The notes beneath the pieces were generated by a model. It saw only the letters and a program-made list of their open reading frames with translations. It was not told the DNA's origin and made no database searches. A stretch of 64,000 nt of DNA, taken from contig NZ_JANKMS010000001.1 of the NCBI RefSeq assembly GCF_024649945.1, positions 62,001 to 126,000 on the forward strand, written 5' to 3'. This DNA is from Flavobacterium panacis (GTDB taxonomy: Bacteria; Bacteroidota; Bacteroidia; Flavobacteriales; Flavobacteriaceae). Shown here one piece after another: positions 49,171 through 57,625 of this stretch. Both the position numbers and the translations under genes were made by a program. Position 1 is the first letter of the stretch, and the number at the start of each line of letters is the position of its first letter.

Positions 49171-49965
49171 TTACTCACTTAAGTTTTTCTTTTGAAAAAC
49201 AAACTCATAATCACCAATTGTAGTTTTGAAGGTATTATTTTCAAATTCATAAATAGGCTTTTTATAAATAAGCTTATTGGTTTCAAAATTATAGTGATAA
49301 AAAAAGCCGTTTTTTATCTGAACATTTGTTTCGTGTACATTTATTAGAAAAAAATCTCTGGAATTATAATTTCTCACTGTGGCCAAACAAATAAACTTAT
49401 AGAAATCATCTTCGAATTCTTCTATTTTCAATTCAATTTTTGATCCAATTGGTGTCCAATCTGTCATATTGTAATTTATTCGTAACTGACCTGATTCTTT
49501 AATTGAAGTCCAATCACCAAGTAATTCATCTGCACCAACTATACTTACTTCATGAAAGGTTTCAAATTTTAGAGCATTCAAAATTGCATTAAAAATATCT
49601 GTCACATAGATTTTATTTTCAAGTTGCTCATAGATTATTCTTCCAATTTTCTTACGATCTTGATTTAAAAACAGTTTGGATCGTAATACTTGATTAAGAT
49701 CGTTAGAAACCAAGTTAAATCTGTTAGAATTAAGTGATTCAAATATCTTTATGAATGAGGCTTTGTTTTCTTGATTTAGAGCACTATTTAAATTTAATTC
49801 ACTAAAAATATTATATCTCAGCTTTTCATTAAAGTCAGCTAATAATTTATTATATTCTACAGGCATTGTTTCTTCAAATTCGACATTGTTTAACAATTCA
49901 AATAGAATGAAAAACACAAATTTACGTTCAGTAAATGTCTGGTCAAATATTCTTAATAAGTTCAT
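49171..49965 (-). CDS. Hypothetical protein, 264 residues
   Basis: No family recognised. There is no signal peptide. The N-terminal 130 residues are helical ('MNLLRIFDQTFTERKFVFFI' start) and the C-terminal half is beta-rich ('LLGDWTSIKESGQLRINYNM'). It ends a minus-strand run of five genes that includes a zinc protease-like protein and a YD-repeat protein. Confidence 0.5.
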   Translation of the reverse strand: MNLLRIFDQTFTERKFVFFILFELLNNVEFEETMPVEYNKLLADFNEKLRYNIFSELNLNSALNQENKASFIKIFESLNSNRFNLVSNDLNQVLRSKLFLNQDRKKIGRIIYEQLENKIYVTDIFNAILNALKFETFHEVSIVGADELLGDWTSIKESGQLRINYNMTDWTPIGSKIELKIEEFEDDFYKFICLATVRNYNSRDFFLINVHETNVQIKNGFFYHYNFETNKLIYKKPIYEFENNTFKTTIGDYEFVFQKKNLSE

Positions 49966-50009
49966 TTTTTAAATTTTAAGAGAAAGAATAGTGTTTAGTT
50001 TCGATTTAA

Positions 50010-50939
50010 TTATTTAAAAAACTCATCATAACTTTCCTTTTTATTCTTCTGATATTTTTCAATATAGACATCTAAAAAAACACTTTGTTTTAAAAATTGC
50101 ATGGTATCTTTTATGTTTAATATTTCATCAATTGCTTTCTGTTTGTCTTTCTGTTTATTGAAATAAGCTTCGGTTATTTTATAACCAATCCAATATCCTA
50201 AATCATTTGGCCTGTCGTCTTTTTGGGATGTTCCATATAACCAATCCTGATTATCTATGTTCTTTAATCTTGACACAAATTCCATACACAATTTGTCCAA
50301 ATTTTTTTCTCCATATTGATATGAAAACTGATTTATTGATTCTCCCGAAATAAGCTCGCCGATAAAATCAGCGCCTCCTTCAAGCAAACACCATTTCAAC
50401 AAAGCATCTTTACCCGATATGTTTTGCTGATAATGTACCAGTTCGTGGGCAATTAAACCTGAAATTCCATCTAAATTTTGAAGTTTTTCTGTTCCCACTA
50501 CAATTCCTTCAAGAGCAGAAGTTCCTCCAGAATTAAATCTTCCATAAACAAAATAAATAGGAGGGAACTTTGCCTTTGGATACCAATATTTTAATGCACT
50601 GTAAATAGCTCTTACTCTTTTTTCTTTAGTATTTAGACCATCTAAAACATTTCGAGAAAGTTCATAATCTGCTTTTCTTTTCTTCACAACCACAAAAAGA
50701 GAATCTGCATTTATAATTCTGTATTCAGTAAACGCTTTCACACCAGGAGAACCTTTTTTCATATATTCAACAAATGGATTTTCTTTCGTTTTTTCCATTT
50801 TATCAAATGCGAGCCAAAAATTCTTTGTGTCTTTTGTTTCAAAAACTGCATCAAAAGGATTCTCAGAAAAATTAGTTTGTCCAAAAGCAGTATTTTGAAT
50901 AGAAACCAGAACGAATAAAACAAGGTATTTTATTTTCAT
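50010..50939 (-). CDS. Exported DUF2268-like zinc protease
   Basis: A 309-residue protein with a signal peptide (MKIKYLVLFVLVSIQNTAFGQ). The HExxH zinc motif is 'LIAHELVHYQQN', with a downstream Glu in 'CLLEGGADFIGELISGE' as likely third ligand. This matches DUF2268-type predicted zinc peptidases. It probably acts in the periplasm or outside. It sits 15 bases downstream of a 164-residue unknown protein and 44 bases upstream of a 264-residue one. Confidence 0.78.
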   Translation of the reverse strand: MKIKYLVLFVLVSIQNTAFGQTNFSENPFDAVFETKDTKNFWLAFDKMEKTKENPFVEYMKKGSPGVKAFTEYRIINADSLFVVVKKRKADYELSRNVLDGLNTKEKRVRAIYSALKYWYPKAKFPPIYFVYGRFNSGGTSALEGIVVGTEKLQNLDGISGLIAHELVHYQQNISGKDALLKWCLLEGGADFIGELISGESINQFSYQYGEKNLDKLCMEFVSRLKNIDNQDWLYGTSQKDDRPNDLGYWIGYKITEAYFNKQKDKQKAIDEILNIKDTMQFLKQSVFLDVYIEKYQKNKKESYDEFFK

Positions 50940-50954
50940 ATTGAATCTTTTATG

Positions 50955-51449
50955 TTATTGAATTATCTCAGCTATATTTCTAAAATTAAACACATTAGCA
51001 GAATATTCTTTCTGTTTATCTTCTAGAATAAGTAAACCATTAAAATAGGTTATTTCAAATCGCTTAGTTTCCAAGATTAAGTATTTTAATCTGTAATTAT
51101 AATCCAGCTCCTTTTCAATTTCGCTGATTATGTTTAGTGATTCTTCTTTTTCAATTTTAAACCATTCTTCGATATCAATTGTTTTTTTATGAAAGGAATT
51201 TACTTCAGTATCGGTATCCTTTCTTTTAAATAACTCCAAAACAAAATGATAAATCGTTTCTTTTGAAACTAAAATCGTTTTTTCATCCAAACACAGATTA
51301 TAAGTTATTCTAAAATTGGTATTGTTTTCAGGTCTAATTCTAATTTTATTAACCTCATTTACAAAAATGATTGTGTCTGAGAAAGTATCAAATTTGTGTT
51401 TGAAATTCTCAGATAAAATCTTTAGGTTTTCAATAATAATTTTTGTCAT
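50955..51449 (-). CDS. Hypothetical protein, about 164 residues
   Basis: No family recognised. ATG at 51449 is chosen over a GTG three bases upstream. The protein is soluble, basic and mixed in fold, with 'VSKETIYHFVLELFKRKDTD' in the middle and 'RFEITYFNGLLILEDKQ' near the end. It is third in a five-gene minus-strand series. Confidence 0.5.
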   Translation of the reverse strand: MTKIIIENLKILSENFKHKFDTFSDTIIFVNEVNKIRIRPENNTNFRITYNLCLDEKTILVSKETIYHFVLELFKRKDTDTEVNSFHKKTIDIEEWFKIEKEESLNIISEIEKELDYNYRLKYLILETKRFEITYFNGLLILEDKQKEYSANVFNFRNIAEIIQ

Positions 51450-51513
51450 CACTATTTATTAGGTAGAAATGTTTTTCTGCTCTGGTTTGTTTAATATCCT
51501 TAAAGAAATTTAA

Positions 51514-52500
51514 CTAAGCTAGATATAATCCTTTGGGAAAGTACTCAAATTCACGAGTTGTCTTGTACAATATTTGATTTGTTGCACTCCTAATTTCAAT
51601 TTTCTCAACCCAATTTCCATGTTCATCATATTTATATTGATAGGAATAATCTCTACTCTTTATTACATTATGATGAAGATCATATTCAAAAAAATCACAC
51701 GTTCCGATTTTTCCACCTGGATAAGAAATTTTGTCTTCAATTAAAAGTCCAATTTCATTATAAAAATAGTAATGATTCTCAAATGAATCGTCGTCAAAAA
51801 AGATTAGAAGCTGTATCAATTGATTATTTTCATTATAAAAGTACATTCTTTTACTCAAGAAGATACCATCACGATTCAATATCCTCATAAGAATATAGTT
51901 GTCCTGACTAAATCTTTCAACTGAACTTATTTGACCTTTTAGATAACTTGTTTTCGTGTAATATCCCCTTTTTCCAAAAGTGGAATAATCGTAAACAACC
52001 TCTCTATCACTATCATTTGCTTTTTCAAGTTTTAGTCTATCATAAGGATCATAATTATAGTTGTGATTTTCTGTGTAATGAATTATTGAGCCGTCTTTTA
52101 ACCTCTCAATTTTTAACTCTTTTTCTTTCCGTACTCCATCCTTATTGATATTTATATACTTATTGGCTAAATGTGTCGATTCATCATATTCATATAATTC
52201 AATAGAATGATCAGGCAAATATTCTCTTGAAATTATTTTACCATCTTTAAAACTCTTATACTTTGTTTCAAATTTTTCCTGACCATCTAATTCTCTAATA
52301 ACTTCTTTTTGTCGGTTAAATTCAAAAGAAAAACAAGCTGTTCCATTTATCAGCTTGTATGCATTAATTTCAGTATCAAAATCGAAAGCTAATACTTTCA
52401 TAAAACGAATATTCCCTTTTAGATTTCCAAGTTTTGAACCATAATAACTACTATAAAACCAGTTAGAAATGTCATAATTTTTCTCAAGATATTCTTGCAT
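51514..52500 (-). CDS. YD/MORN-like repeat protein, 328 residues
   Basis: It has many degenerate aromatic repeats of the kind seen in RHS YD segments and YwqK-type antitoxin-like proteins: 'YDPYDRLKLEKANDSDREVV', 'MYFYNENNQLIQLLIFFDDD', 'YYFYNEIGLLIEDKISYPGG', and 'YQYKYDEHGNWVEKIE'. No signal peptide or toxin tip is present. It could be an immunity or accessory protein. No RHS toxin or secretion gene is nearby. Confidence 0.6.
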   Translation of the reverse strand: MQEYLEKNYDISNWFYSSYYGSKLGNLKGNIRFMKVLAFDFDTEINAYKLINGTACFSFEFNRQKEVIRELDGQEKFETKYKSFKDGKIISREYLPDHSIELYEYDESTHLANKYININKDGVRKEKELKIERLKDGSIIHYTENHNYNYDPYDRLKLEKANDSDREVVYDYSTFGKRGYYTKTSYLKGQISSVERFSQDNYILMRILNRDGIFLSKRMYFYNENNQLIQLLIFFDDDSFENHYYFYNEIGLLIEDKISYPGGKIGTCDFFEYDLHHNVIKSRDYSYQYKYDEHGNWVEKIEIRSATNQILYKTTREFEYFPKGLYLA

Positions 52501-52560
52501 GAAATTAAATTTTTATGTTGCTTAAAATAATGTTACTAGCTATTTTTTATATCTCTATTT

Positions 52561-53094
52561 TTAATTGACAAAATTTTTGTACTTACTGTCAATTTTATCA
52601 AATATCAATGTTTTGATATAATTACTATCCAAATAATATTCAATCCATAAGGAATCTCCTGTTTGGATTAGTTCGTAATATTTTTTTGTGACTTCTATTA
52701 TTCTATGTTTTTCTTCAACATCAGAATAGATTTTTATTTGATAAGAATCTCTATCAGAATCATGTCCTTCTATTGTGACAATTTCCTTTTCTAAAACTAT
52801 ACTATTTCCTTCAATTTTTTTCTGCAATAGTAGATACTTTCTATCCTTATTTATGTCTATGATTGCTCTGATTGTGGCATAGATCCAAAAGCCAAAAATA
52901 ATTAGTACCATAAAAATGGAGAAAATTTTATCTGTTAGCTCTTCATTGGTGATAATCAAATAAATGCAACTAAAAGGAAATACAATTGTTATTATCGAAA
53001 ATATAGACCACGTCAAATACCCTTTTCTTACTTGTTTTTTCAGGAATTTTATGTCTTCATCAGTAAGGCTTGTAATTTTTAAAGTTTGCTGCAT
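52561..53094 (-). CDS. Two-TM membrane protein of unknown function
   Basis: A 177-residue protein. Two membrane segments fall at about residues 28-48 (WSIFSIITIVFPFSCIYLII) and 55-75 (FSIFMVLIIFGFWIYATIRA). A soluble cytoplasmic or periplasmic C-terminal domain follows (85-177) with a beta-rich 'YQIKIYSDVEEKHRIIEVTK' and 'YELIQTGDSLWIEYYLDSN'. No family recognised. It heads the five-gene minus-strand run. Confidence 0.55.
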   Translation of the reverse strand: MQQTLKITSLTDEDIKFLKKQVRKGYLTWSIFSIITIVFPFSCIYLIITNEELTDKIFSIFMVLIIFGFWIYATIRAIIDINKDRKYLLLQKKIEGNSIVLEKEIVTIEGHDSDRDSYQIKIYSDVEEKHRIIEVTKKYYELIQTGDSLWIEYYLDSNYIKTLIFDKIDSKYKNFVN

Positions 53095-53220
53095 GTAAGG
53101 ATTTTATTTGAGGCTAATATACAATCATTATAACAATAGAAAATACAGAACTAAAACTGAATTATTGTAAATATTAGAAAAAAGAAGTAAATTACATTTA
53201 ATCTAAAAATCAGATTATAT

Positions 53221-53799
53221 ATGCAACAGGAAAAAGACTGGTCCATAGACGACATTCAAAATATTTGGCAATTGGTTTCAAAACTTCACGACGGACAAAA
53301 ATATGGTGGCGGTAATGAAGGAGAAAGGGTAGAGTATATCAATCATATTGGGAGTGTTGTTTTTGAAGTGTTAAACGCCACAAAATTTACGGAGAACATG
53401 AATTCTGATTTAGCGGTTAAATGCGCTATGCTTCATGATACGATTGAAGATACCGTTTTTGATTATGAAAAAGTACATCAGTTATTTGGAGAGCAAGTAG
53501 CAAAAGGTGTGATGGCTTTAACCAAAAATGACGAAATTGTAGTTTCATTAGAAAAAATGCGTGATAGTTTAAGCCGAATCAAGCAACAACCTATTGAAGT
53601 TTGGGCCGTAAAAATGGCTGATAGGATTTGTAATCTCTACGAACCTCCTTATTATTGGGATGATGAGAAAAAGTTAAAATATATCGAAGAAGCTGAAATT
53701 ATATTTGACGAACTGAAAGATGCTAATCAATATTTAGCTGACAGATTAAAAAGTAAAATTAAAGAATACCATCGTTTTATTGGCGTTGTAACTAATTGA
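53221..53799 (+). CDS. HD-domain protein, SpoT/MESH1-like hydrolase
   Basis: A 192-residue protein made only of an HD domain. Metal ligands are His in 'YINHIGSVVFEVL', 'MLHDTIEDTVFDYEKVHQLFG' region (the HDxxED motif) and Asp in 'VWAVKMADRICNLYEPP'. Stand-alone domains of this type hydrolyse (p)ppGpp (small alarmone hydrolases). No synthetase domain is present. A bidirectional terminator follows. Confidence 0.85.
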   Translation: MQQEKDWSIDDIQNIWQLVSKLHDGQKYGGGNEGERVEYINHIGSVVFEVLNATKFTENMNSDLAVKCAMLHDTIEDTVFDYEKVHQLFGEQVAKGVMALTKNDEIVVSLEKMRDSLSRIKQQPIEVWAVKMADRICNLYEPPYYWDDEKKLKYIEEAEIIFDELKDANQYLADRLKSKIKEYHRFIGVVTN

Positions 53800-53807
53800 T
53801 TTTAAAT

Positions 53808-53844
53808 AAAAAGCCGTCTCCAGAAAAAATAGAGACGGCTTTTT
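53808..53844. terminator. Bidirectional terminator between the HD gene and the endonuclease V-like gene
   Basis: A perfect 13-bp stem (53808-53820 AAAAAGCCGTCTC with 53832-53844 GAGACGGCTTTTT), 11-base loop. Flanking A and T runs serve both convergent genes. Confidence 0.9.
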
Positions 53845-53846
53845 AC

Positions 53847-54350
53847 TTAATTTTCTTTAGTCAGTCGATCCAGTTCTTTCAATAAAGTTGGCATTCTGTA
53901 TTCGCCATCCATTTGTTCGACATAAGAGAAAGCTTCATCCAAATCGATTCCGATCGAAGTGATATAAAGCGGTTTTTTACTGTCACCTCTGAAAAGTGCT
54001 TTTTTATTCTTTTCTATGGAAGCAAAATTCGTTTTGGCAACACCAATAATCGGAATTTCTTTATTTAGTTTTTCATATAAATAGCCACCTAAACCGTATT
54101 TCTGATCATCATTTAAGTAAACAAAACCATCTACAACAATTGCTTTAACGACAGATAAATCAATTTGATTTAAAAGACTTAGAATACAGGGTAATTCTCT
54201 TTTGTAAAATTCACCAGGAATATATTCTTCAACGTTATCAATGATTTCAGTATAAACTTTAAAATTTTTGCCTTCATTCCATTCTGAAAATTCAAGACAA
54301 ACCGTTTTCGCTTTTTGGTCAAAGTAATACGTATCAAAAGCTAAGATCAT
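53847..54350 (-). CDS. Short endonuclease V-like protein
   Basis: A 167-residue protein against 220 or so for Nfi. Catalytic-type residues are Asp in 'MILAFDTYYFD', Glu in 'GEFYKRELPCIL', Asp in 'AIVVDGFVYLND', Lys in 'IIGVAKTNF', and Asp in 'GIDLDEAFSY'. The N-terminal part of classical endonuclease V is missing. It may retain deaminated-base cleavage or be a diverged homologue. The gene converges with the HD gene. Confidence 0.72.
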   Translation of the reverse strand: MILAFDTYYFDQKAKTVCLEFSEWNEGKNFKVYTEIIDNVEEYIPGEFYKRELPCILSLLNQIDLSVVKAIVVDGFVYLNDDQKYGLGGYLYEKLNKEIPIIGVAKTNFASIEKNKKALFRGDSKKPLYITSIGIDLDEAFSYVEQMDGEYRMPTLLKELDRLTKEN

Positions 54351-54385
54351 AAATTCTTATTTATTAATTTAATCAACGAAAATAT

Positions 54386-54958
54386 CTATTTTGAGGCAAC
54401 TTTCCTAAGTTCTGCAAGTACATCATTTAGAAAAGTTTGTTGTTTTTCATCCTCTTTAAAGTAACGTTGATACAAGACACTGCAACTTTCCACATCAGCA
54501 ATGTTATTTTTATCAAAAGACCAATCCTCTTCGTTTTTAATTGTAATACTTAGACCATCACTGCAGCTTTGCCAAAGTTCGGTAAATCGTGTTTTTTTAT
54601 CCGCACTTAGCTTATCGAAATCAGCATAAACAGTATAACCGCGCATTTCTGAATTAAAAAACTTTTCAATCCAATATACAGGAACACCGCCCCAAATTAT
54701 GGTTTGCCCTTCTGGAAGTTTTATGCTCGTTAATCTTTGCTCACTCATTTTATGCTTTTGTTCTCCTGATACAAAAAAATGTTCATTATAAGTAAGTCTT
54801 GTTCCTTTTGGAACCATTATTTTTTTAACCAACATAGGTTCTGTAGTAATGAAATACGGATAGTTAGGATTTGAGTTTCCACCTGTTGGATTCATATTAC
54901 CAACGCATCCCGTAAGTATTAAAGCAAGTAATGAGGTAAACGATCTTATTATTTTCAT
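54386..54958 (-). CDS. Predicted lipoprotein of unknown function
   Basis: About 190 residues. ATG at 54958 is chosen over a TTG two codons earlier. The lipobox 'LALILTGC' gives Cys near residue 18. The mature protein has no recognised domain and includes 'GTRLTYNEHFFVSGEQKHKM' and 'LPEGQTIIWGGVPVYWIEKFF'. It lies 35 bases upstream of the endonuclease V-like gene. Confidence 0.6.
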   Translation of the reverse strand: MKIIRSFTSLLALILTGCVGNMNPTGGNSNPNYPYFITTEPMLVKKIMVPKGTRLTYNEHFFVSGEQKHKMSEQRLTSIKLPEGQTIIWGGVPVYWIEKFFNSEMRGYTVYADFDKLSADKKTRFTELWQSCSDGLSITIKNEEDWSFDKNNIADVESCSVLYQRYFKEDEKQQTFLNDVLAELRKVASK

Positions 54959-55152
54959 ATACAAGTTAATTATATTATTTTCCTAAGAAAGGAATCATTA
55001 TTTTTTTGATTTTAAAATACCTGAAATAGAATAAAATTATTAATCGAAATTCTGTCTCATCTAAAGCTAATATAAGAAATATCTTTAAAACGAAAGTGTG
55101 AAATAAATTGCTTAACTTTAAGAAACTATCTATTCACTTAAAAACAAAAAAC

Positions 55153-55548
55153 ATGAAAATCAGAATGATTTGGGGCAATCTTGTCTCACACGATATAGCA
55201 AAAACAATTGAATTTTATACGGCTTTAGGATTTAAACAAAACGGAAAAGAAACAGAAGATTTGGTGAGTTTTATATTTGCTGAAAACAACTTCATCATCA
55301 ACTTTTTTGTTCCCAAAAGATTCGAAACTGCTTTAAAAGGAAAATTAGCAAATGCGAAATCTGAAAATGAAATTATCTTTTCATTGTCCGCCAATAGTCG
55401 AGAAGAAGTTGATCTTTGGTACAAAAAAATAAAAGAAATCGGCGGTACTATTTTCTCCGAACCTGAAAATTTTGAAGTAGGTTATACTTTTGGTTTTGCC
55501 GATCCGGATGGTCATAAATTTAATTTTTTGTATTGGCCGGGAATGTGA
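55153..55548 (+). CDS. VOC-superfamily protein
   Basis: About 131 residues. ATG at 55153 (MKIRMIWG) is preferred to a TTG at 55108. One glyoxalase-type module is visible: 'DIAKTIEFYTALGFKQNGKE', 'SFIFAENNFIINFFVPK', and 'GYTFGFADPDGHKFNFLYWPG'. It resembles PhnB/DUF1428-like VOC proteins. Its substrate is unknown. Confidence 0.85.
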   Translation: MKIRMIWGNLVSHDIAKTIEFYTALGFKQNGKETEDLVSFIFAENNFIINFFVPKRFETALKGKLANAKSENEIIFSLSANSREEVDLWYKKIKEIGGTIFSEPENFEVGYTFGFADPDGHKFNFLYWPGM

Positions 55549-56001
55549 TTATATTTCAAACAGTCCAATAATTTTTTGATCATAATCATATCCTGAATCG
55601 TTTGGGAATTTGCCATTTAAATCTGGAAAAATAAGTTGTATATACTCATATTTCTTGTTTTCATAAAATTTAATTGAAGTTAATACATATTCGGACAAAT
55701 CTTCATTCTTTACTTTAATTAAGTAGACAGGAAAAATATCTGTCAAATCATTTATCTTTTCATTTAGTTGAATTTTATCCGACTTATATTTTTCAACATA
55801 ATTTTTAATAATCTGTCCTGACAAATTAGGTCCCAAACCAGAAATGAATAATTCTGGTATTTTATAATTTTCAAATATTCCAGTTGAATATGCAAAAGGA
55901 GTAATATTTTTTTCTTCTAAAATGGCAGTCACATAATAACCGACTGACGATATAGTATTGTAAACCTTTTCAAAGTATAATGCTTTTTTGTTTTCTTCCA
56001 T
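55549..56001 (-). CDS. DUF4262-family protein
   Basis: About 150 residues from ATG at 56001 (MEENKKALYFEKVYNTISS). An earlier ATG at 56070 overlaps the Crp operator and is less likely. The family pattern is 'PFAYSTGIFENYKIPELFISG', with 'YIQLIFPDLNGKFPNDSGYD' near the end. DUF4262 function is unknown. It is divergent from the Crp/Fnr gene, and the shared region holds a TTTGCCATATGACAAA palindrome. Confidence 0.75.
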   Translation of the reverse strand: MEENKKALYFEKVYNTISSVGYYVTAILEEKNITPFAYSTGIFENYKIPELFISGLGPNLSGQIIKNYVEKYKSDKIQLNEKINDLTDIFPVYLIKVKNEDLSEYVLTSIKFYENKKYEYIQLIFPDLNGKFPNDSGYDYDQKIIGLFEI

Positions 56002-56047
56002 TCTATAATTAATTGAAAAATATACAGCTAATATAGCTTTAATATTT

Positions 56048-56063
56048 TTTGCCATATGACAAA
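56048..56063. promoter_or_regulatory. Candidate Crp/Fnr operator 1
   Basis: TTTGCCATATGACAAA, a pseudo-palindrome, 33 bases before the Crp/Fnr start codon and between it and the divergent DUF4262 gene. Its reverse complement TTTGTCATATGGCAAA matches 15 of 16 bases of the site at 56675. Confidence 0.6.
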
Positions 56064-56096
56064 TTTCCATTTAAAACTTATACCTAACTTTCGGGC

Positions 56097-56666
56097 ATGA
56101 AAGAATTAGTAACATATATATTGCAATTTGGCAGTTTAAATCAGCAGCAGATTGATTTAATTTTAAGTAAAGCCGTAGAAAGAGAAATTAAAAAAGATGA
56201 TTACTTTTCTGAAGCCGGAAAAGTTTCTGTAGAAGTCGGTTTTATAGTCGACGGAGTTATGAGAGTTTGCTATTACAACAACAAAGGCGAAGAAATAACA
56301 AAATATTTTATTGATGAGAACAATCTTGTAGTCGATTTAGAAAGTTTTGAAAACAGCATTTGTTCGTCGGCTTATGTTCAAGCGGTTACCGATTGTACAA
56401 TGATTGTTTTTTCTAAAAAGGATTGGGAAGATCTTCTAAACACTATAATTGGCTGGGACAAGATCGTTCATAAAATCATCAATAAAGCTTTGATTCAAAA
56501 AGTTTCCAGAAGAAGTCCGCTGGTTTCTGAGGATGCCACAACACGTTATTTGTCTTTTATGGAAATGTTTCCTAATGTAATCAATCGTGTTCCACTTTCG
56601 TATCTGGCTTCTTATCTTGGCATTACACAATCTTCTTTGAGCAGAATTAGAAAAAACATACGCTAA
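56097..56666 (+). CDS. Crp/Fnr-family regulator
   Basis: A 189-residue protein. The effector domain covers residues 8-110 ('KVSVEVGFIVDGVMRVCYYNNKGEEITKYFIDENN' region, 'DLESFENSICSSAYVQAV'). The C-terminal HTH is 'RVPLSYLASYLGITQSSLSRIRKNIR' region. No Fe-S cysteine cluster or cAMP-contact set is clear. The same near-palindrome occurs before this gene and before the SDR downstream, so it probably controls both. Confidence 0.88.
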   Translation: MKELVTYILQFGSLNQQQIDLILSKAVEREIKKDDYFSEAGKVSVEVGFIVDGVMRVCYYNNKGEEITKYFIDENNLVVDLESFENSICSSAYVQAVTDCTMIVFSKKDWEDLLNTIIGWDKIVHKIINKALIQKVSRRSPLVSEDATTRYLSFMEMFPNVINRVPLSYLASYLGITQSSLSRIRKNIR

Positions 56667-56674
56667 AATCGCTT

Positions 56675-56690
56675 TTTGTCATTTGGCAAA
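56675..56690. promoter_or_regulatory. Candidate Crp/Fnr operator 2
   Basis: TTTGTCATTTGGCAAA, 57 bases before the SDR start. It differs by one central base from the reverse complement of the site at 56048-56063. Confidence 0.6.
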
Positions 56691-56746
56691 TGTTATTGTT
56701 TTTAATCGATGCAACTTTGTAATCAATAATTTAAAAAGATAAAAAA

Positions 56747-57484
56747 ATGGATTCAGTATTAATTACAGGTGCCAATAGAAGCATAGGTTTAGAAACAGCA
56801 AAACAACTTTCTAAAAAAGGATTATTTGTTTATTTAGGAACTCGAAATCTTCAAAAAGGAGAAGAAGTGGTAAATGAACTAACTCAAAATGGTTTTCAAA
56901 ACATTAAAGCCATTCAGATCGATGTTACAGATTCTGAAAGTGTTTTAAAAGCTAAAGAAATTATAGAAAAGGAGCAGGGGAAATTAGATGTTTTGATTAA
57001 TAATGCTGGAGTTTTAGGAGATGTACCGCAAGATTCTTCTACAACTTCTGTAGAAAACATACAACAAGTCTTTGATACCAATTTCTTTGGTGTCATTAGA
57101 GTGACTCAAACCTTTATAGAATTGCTTAAGAAATCAAAAAATCCAAGAATCAGCAATATTACTTCAGGTCTTGGATCGTTGACTTTACACAGTGATCCAA
57201 CTTGGAAATATTATGCCATCAAAGCAGTTTCGTATGTTTCTTCAAAAACAGCTTTAAATGCTTTTACCGTTACTCTGGCTTATGAATTAAAAGATTTAGG
57301 TTTTAAAGTAAATGCAATTGATCCAGGTTATACTGCAACAGATTTTAACCATTTTAACGGACCTGGAAGTGTAGAAAGCGCTGCTAGTTTTATTATAAAA
57401 CATACTTTGACAGATGAAAATGGTCCAAACGGAAAATTCTTCAGCAACGATATTGAAGACGAAAGTGAAGAAAGTCCATGGTAA
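56747..57484 (+). CDS. Short-chain dehydrogenase/reductase
   Basis: A 245-residue Rossmann enzyme. The cofactor motif is 'SVLITGANRSIGLETAKQLSK', with 'VLINNAGVLGD', a catalytic Ser in 'ISNITSGLGSLT', and YxxxK as 'YVSSKTALNAF' (Tyr-Lys spacing slightly atypical). It probably uses NADPH. It lies 80 bases after the Crp/Fnr gene with a matching operator. A terminator follows. Confidence 0.88.
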   Translation: MDSVLITGANRSIGLETAKQLSKKGLFVYLGTRNLQKGEEVVNELTQNGFQNIKAIQIDVTDSESVLKAKEIIEKEQGKLDVLINNAGVLGDVPQDSSTTSVENIQQVFDTNFFGVIRVTQTFIELLKKSKNPRISNITSGLGSLTLHSDPTWKYYAIKAVSYVSSKTALNAFTVTLAYELKDLGFKVNAIDPGYTATDFNHFNGPGSVESAASFIIKHTLTDENGPNGKFFSNDIEDESEESPW

Positions 57485-57506
57485 AATAAAGTAACTCCAA
57501 AAACGA

Positions 57507-57542
57507 TAAACCCTCAAGATCTAATGATTAACGAGGGTTTTA
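57507..57542 (+). terminator. Terminator of the SDR gene
   Basis: AAACCCTC (57508-57515) with GAGGGTTT (57533-57540), a 17-base loop and a short T tail. Confidence 0.65.
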
Positions 57543-57625
57543 GCATTTAAATAACGTTCTCTTTTTAATAAAAGTGGTAATTTAGTCGCCAATTCATCTG
57601 AATAGAAATTTTAAAAGAAAATACC

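Noticed and set aside
49171..53094. Full toxin-immunity locus
   Set aside because: No RHS, CDI, LXG or T6SS toxin or secretion gene is present. Only unknown small proteins are seen, so it is kept as a hypothesis.
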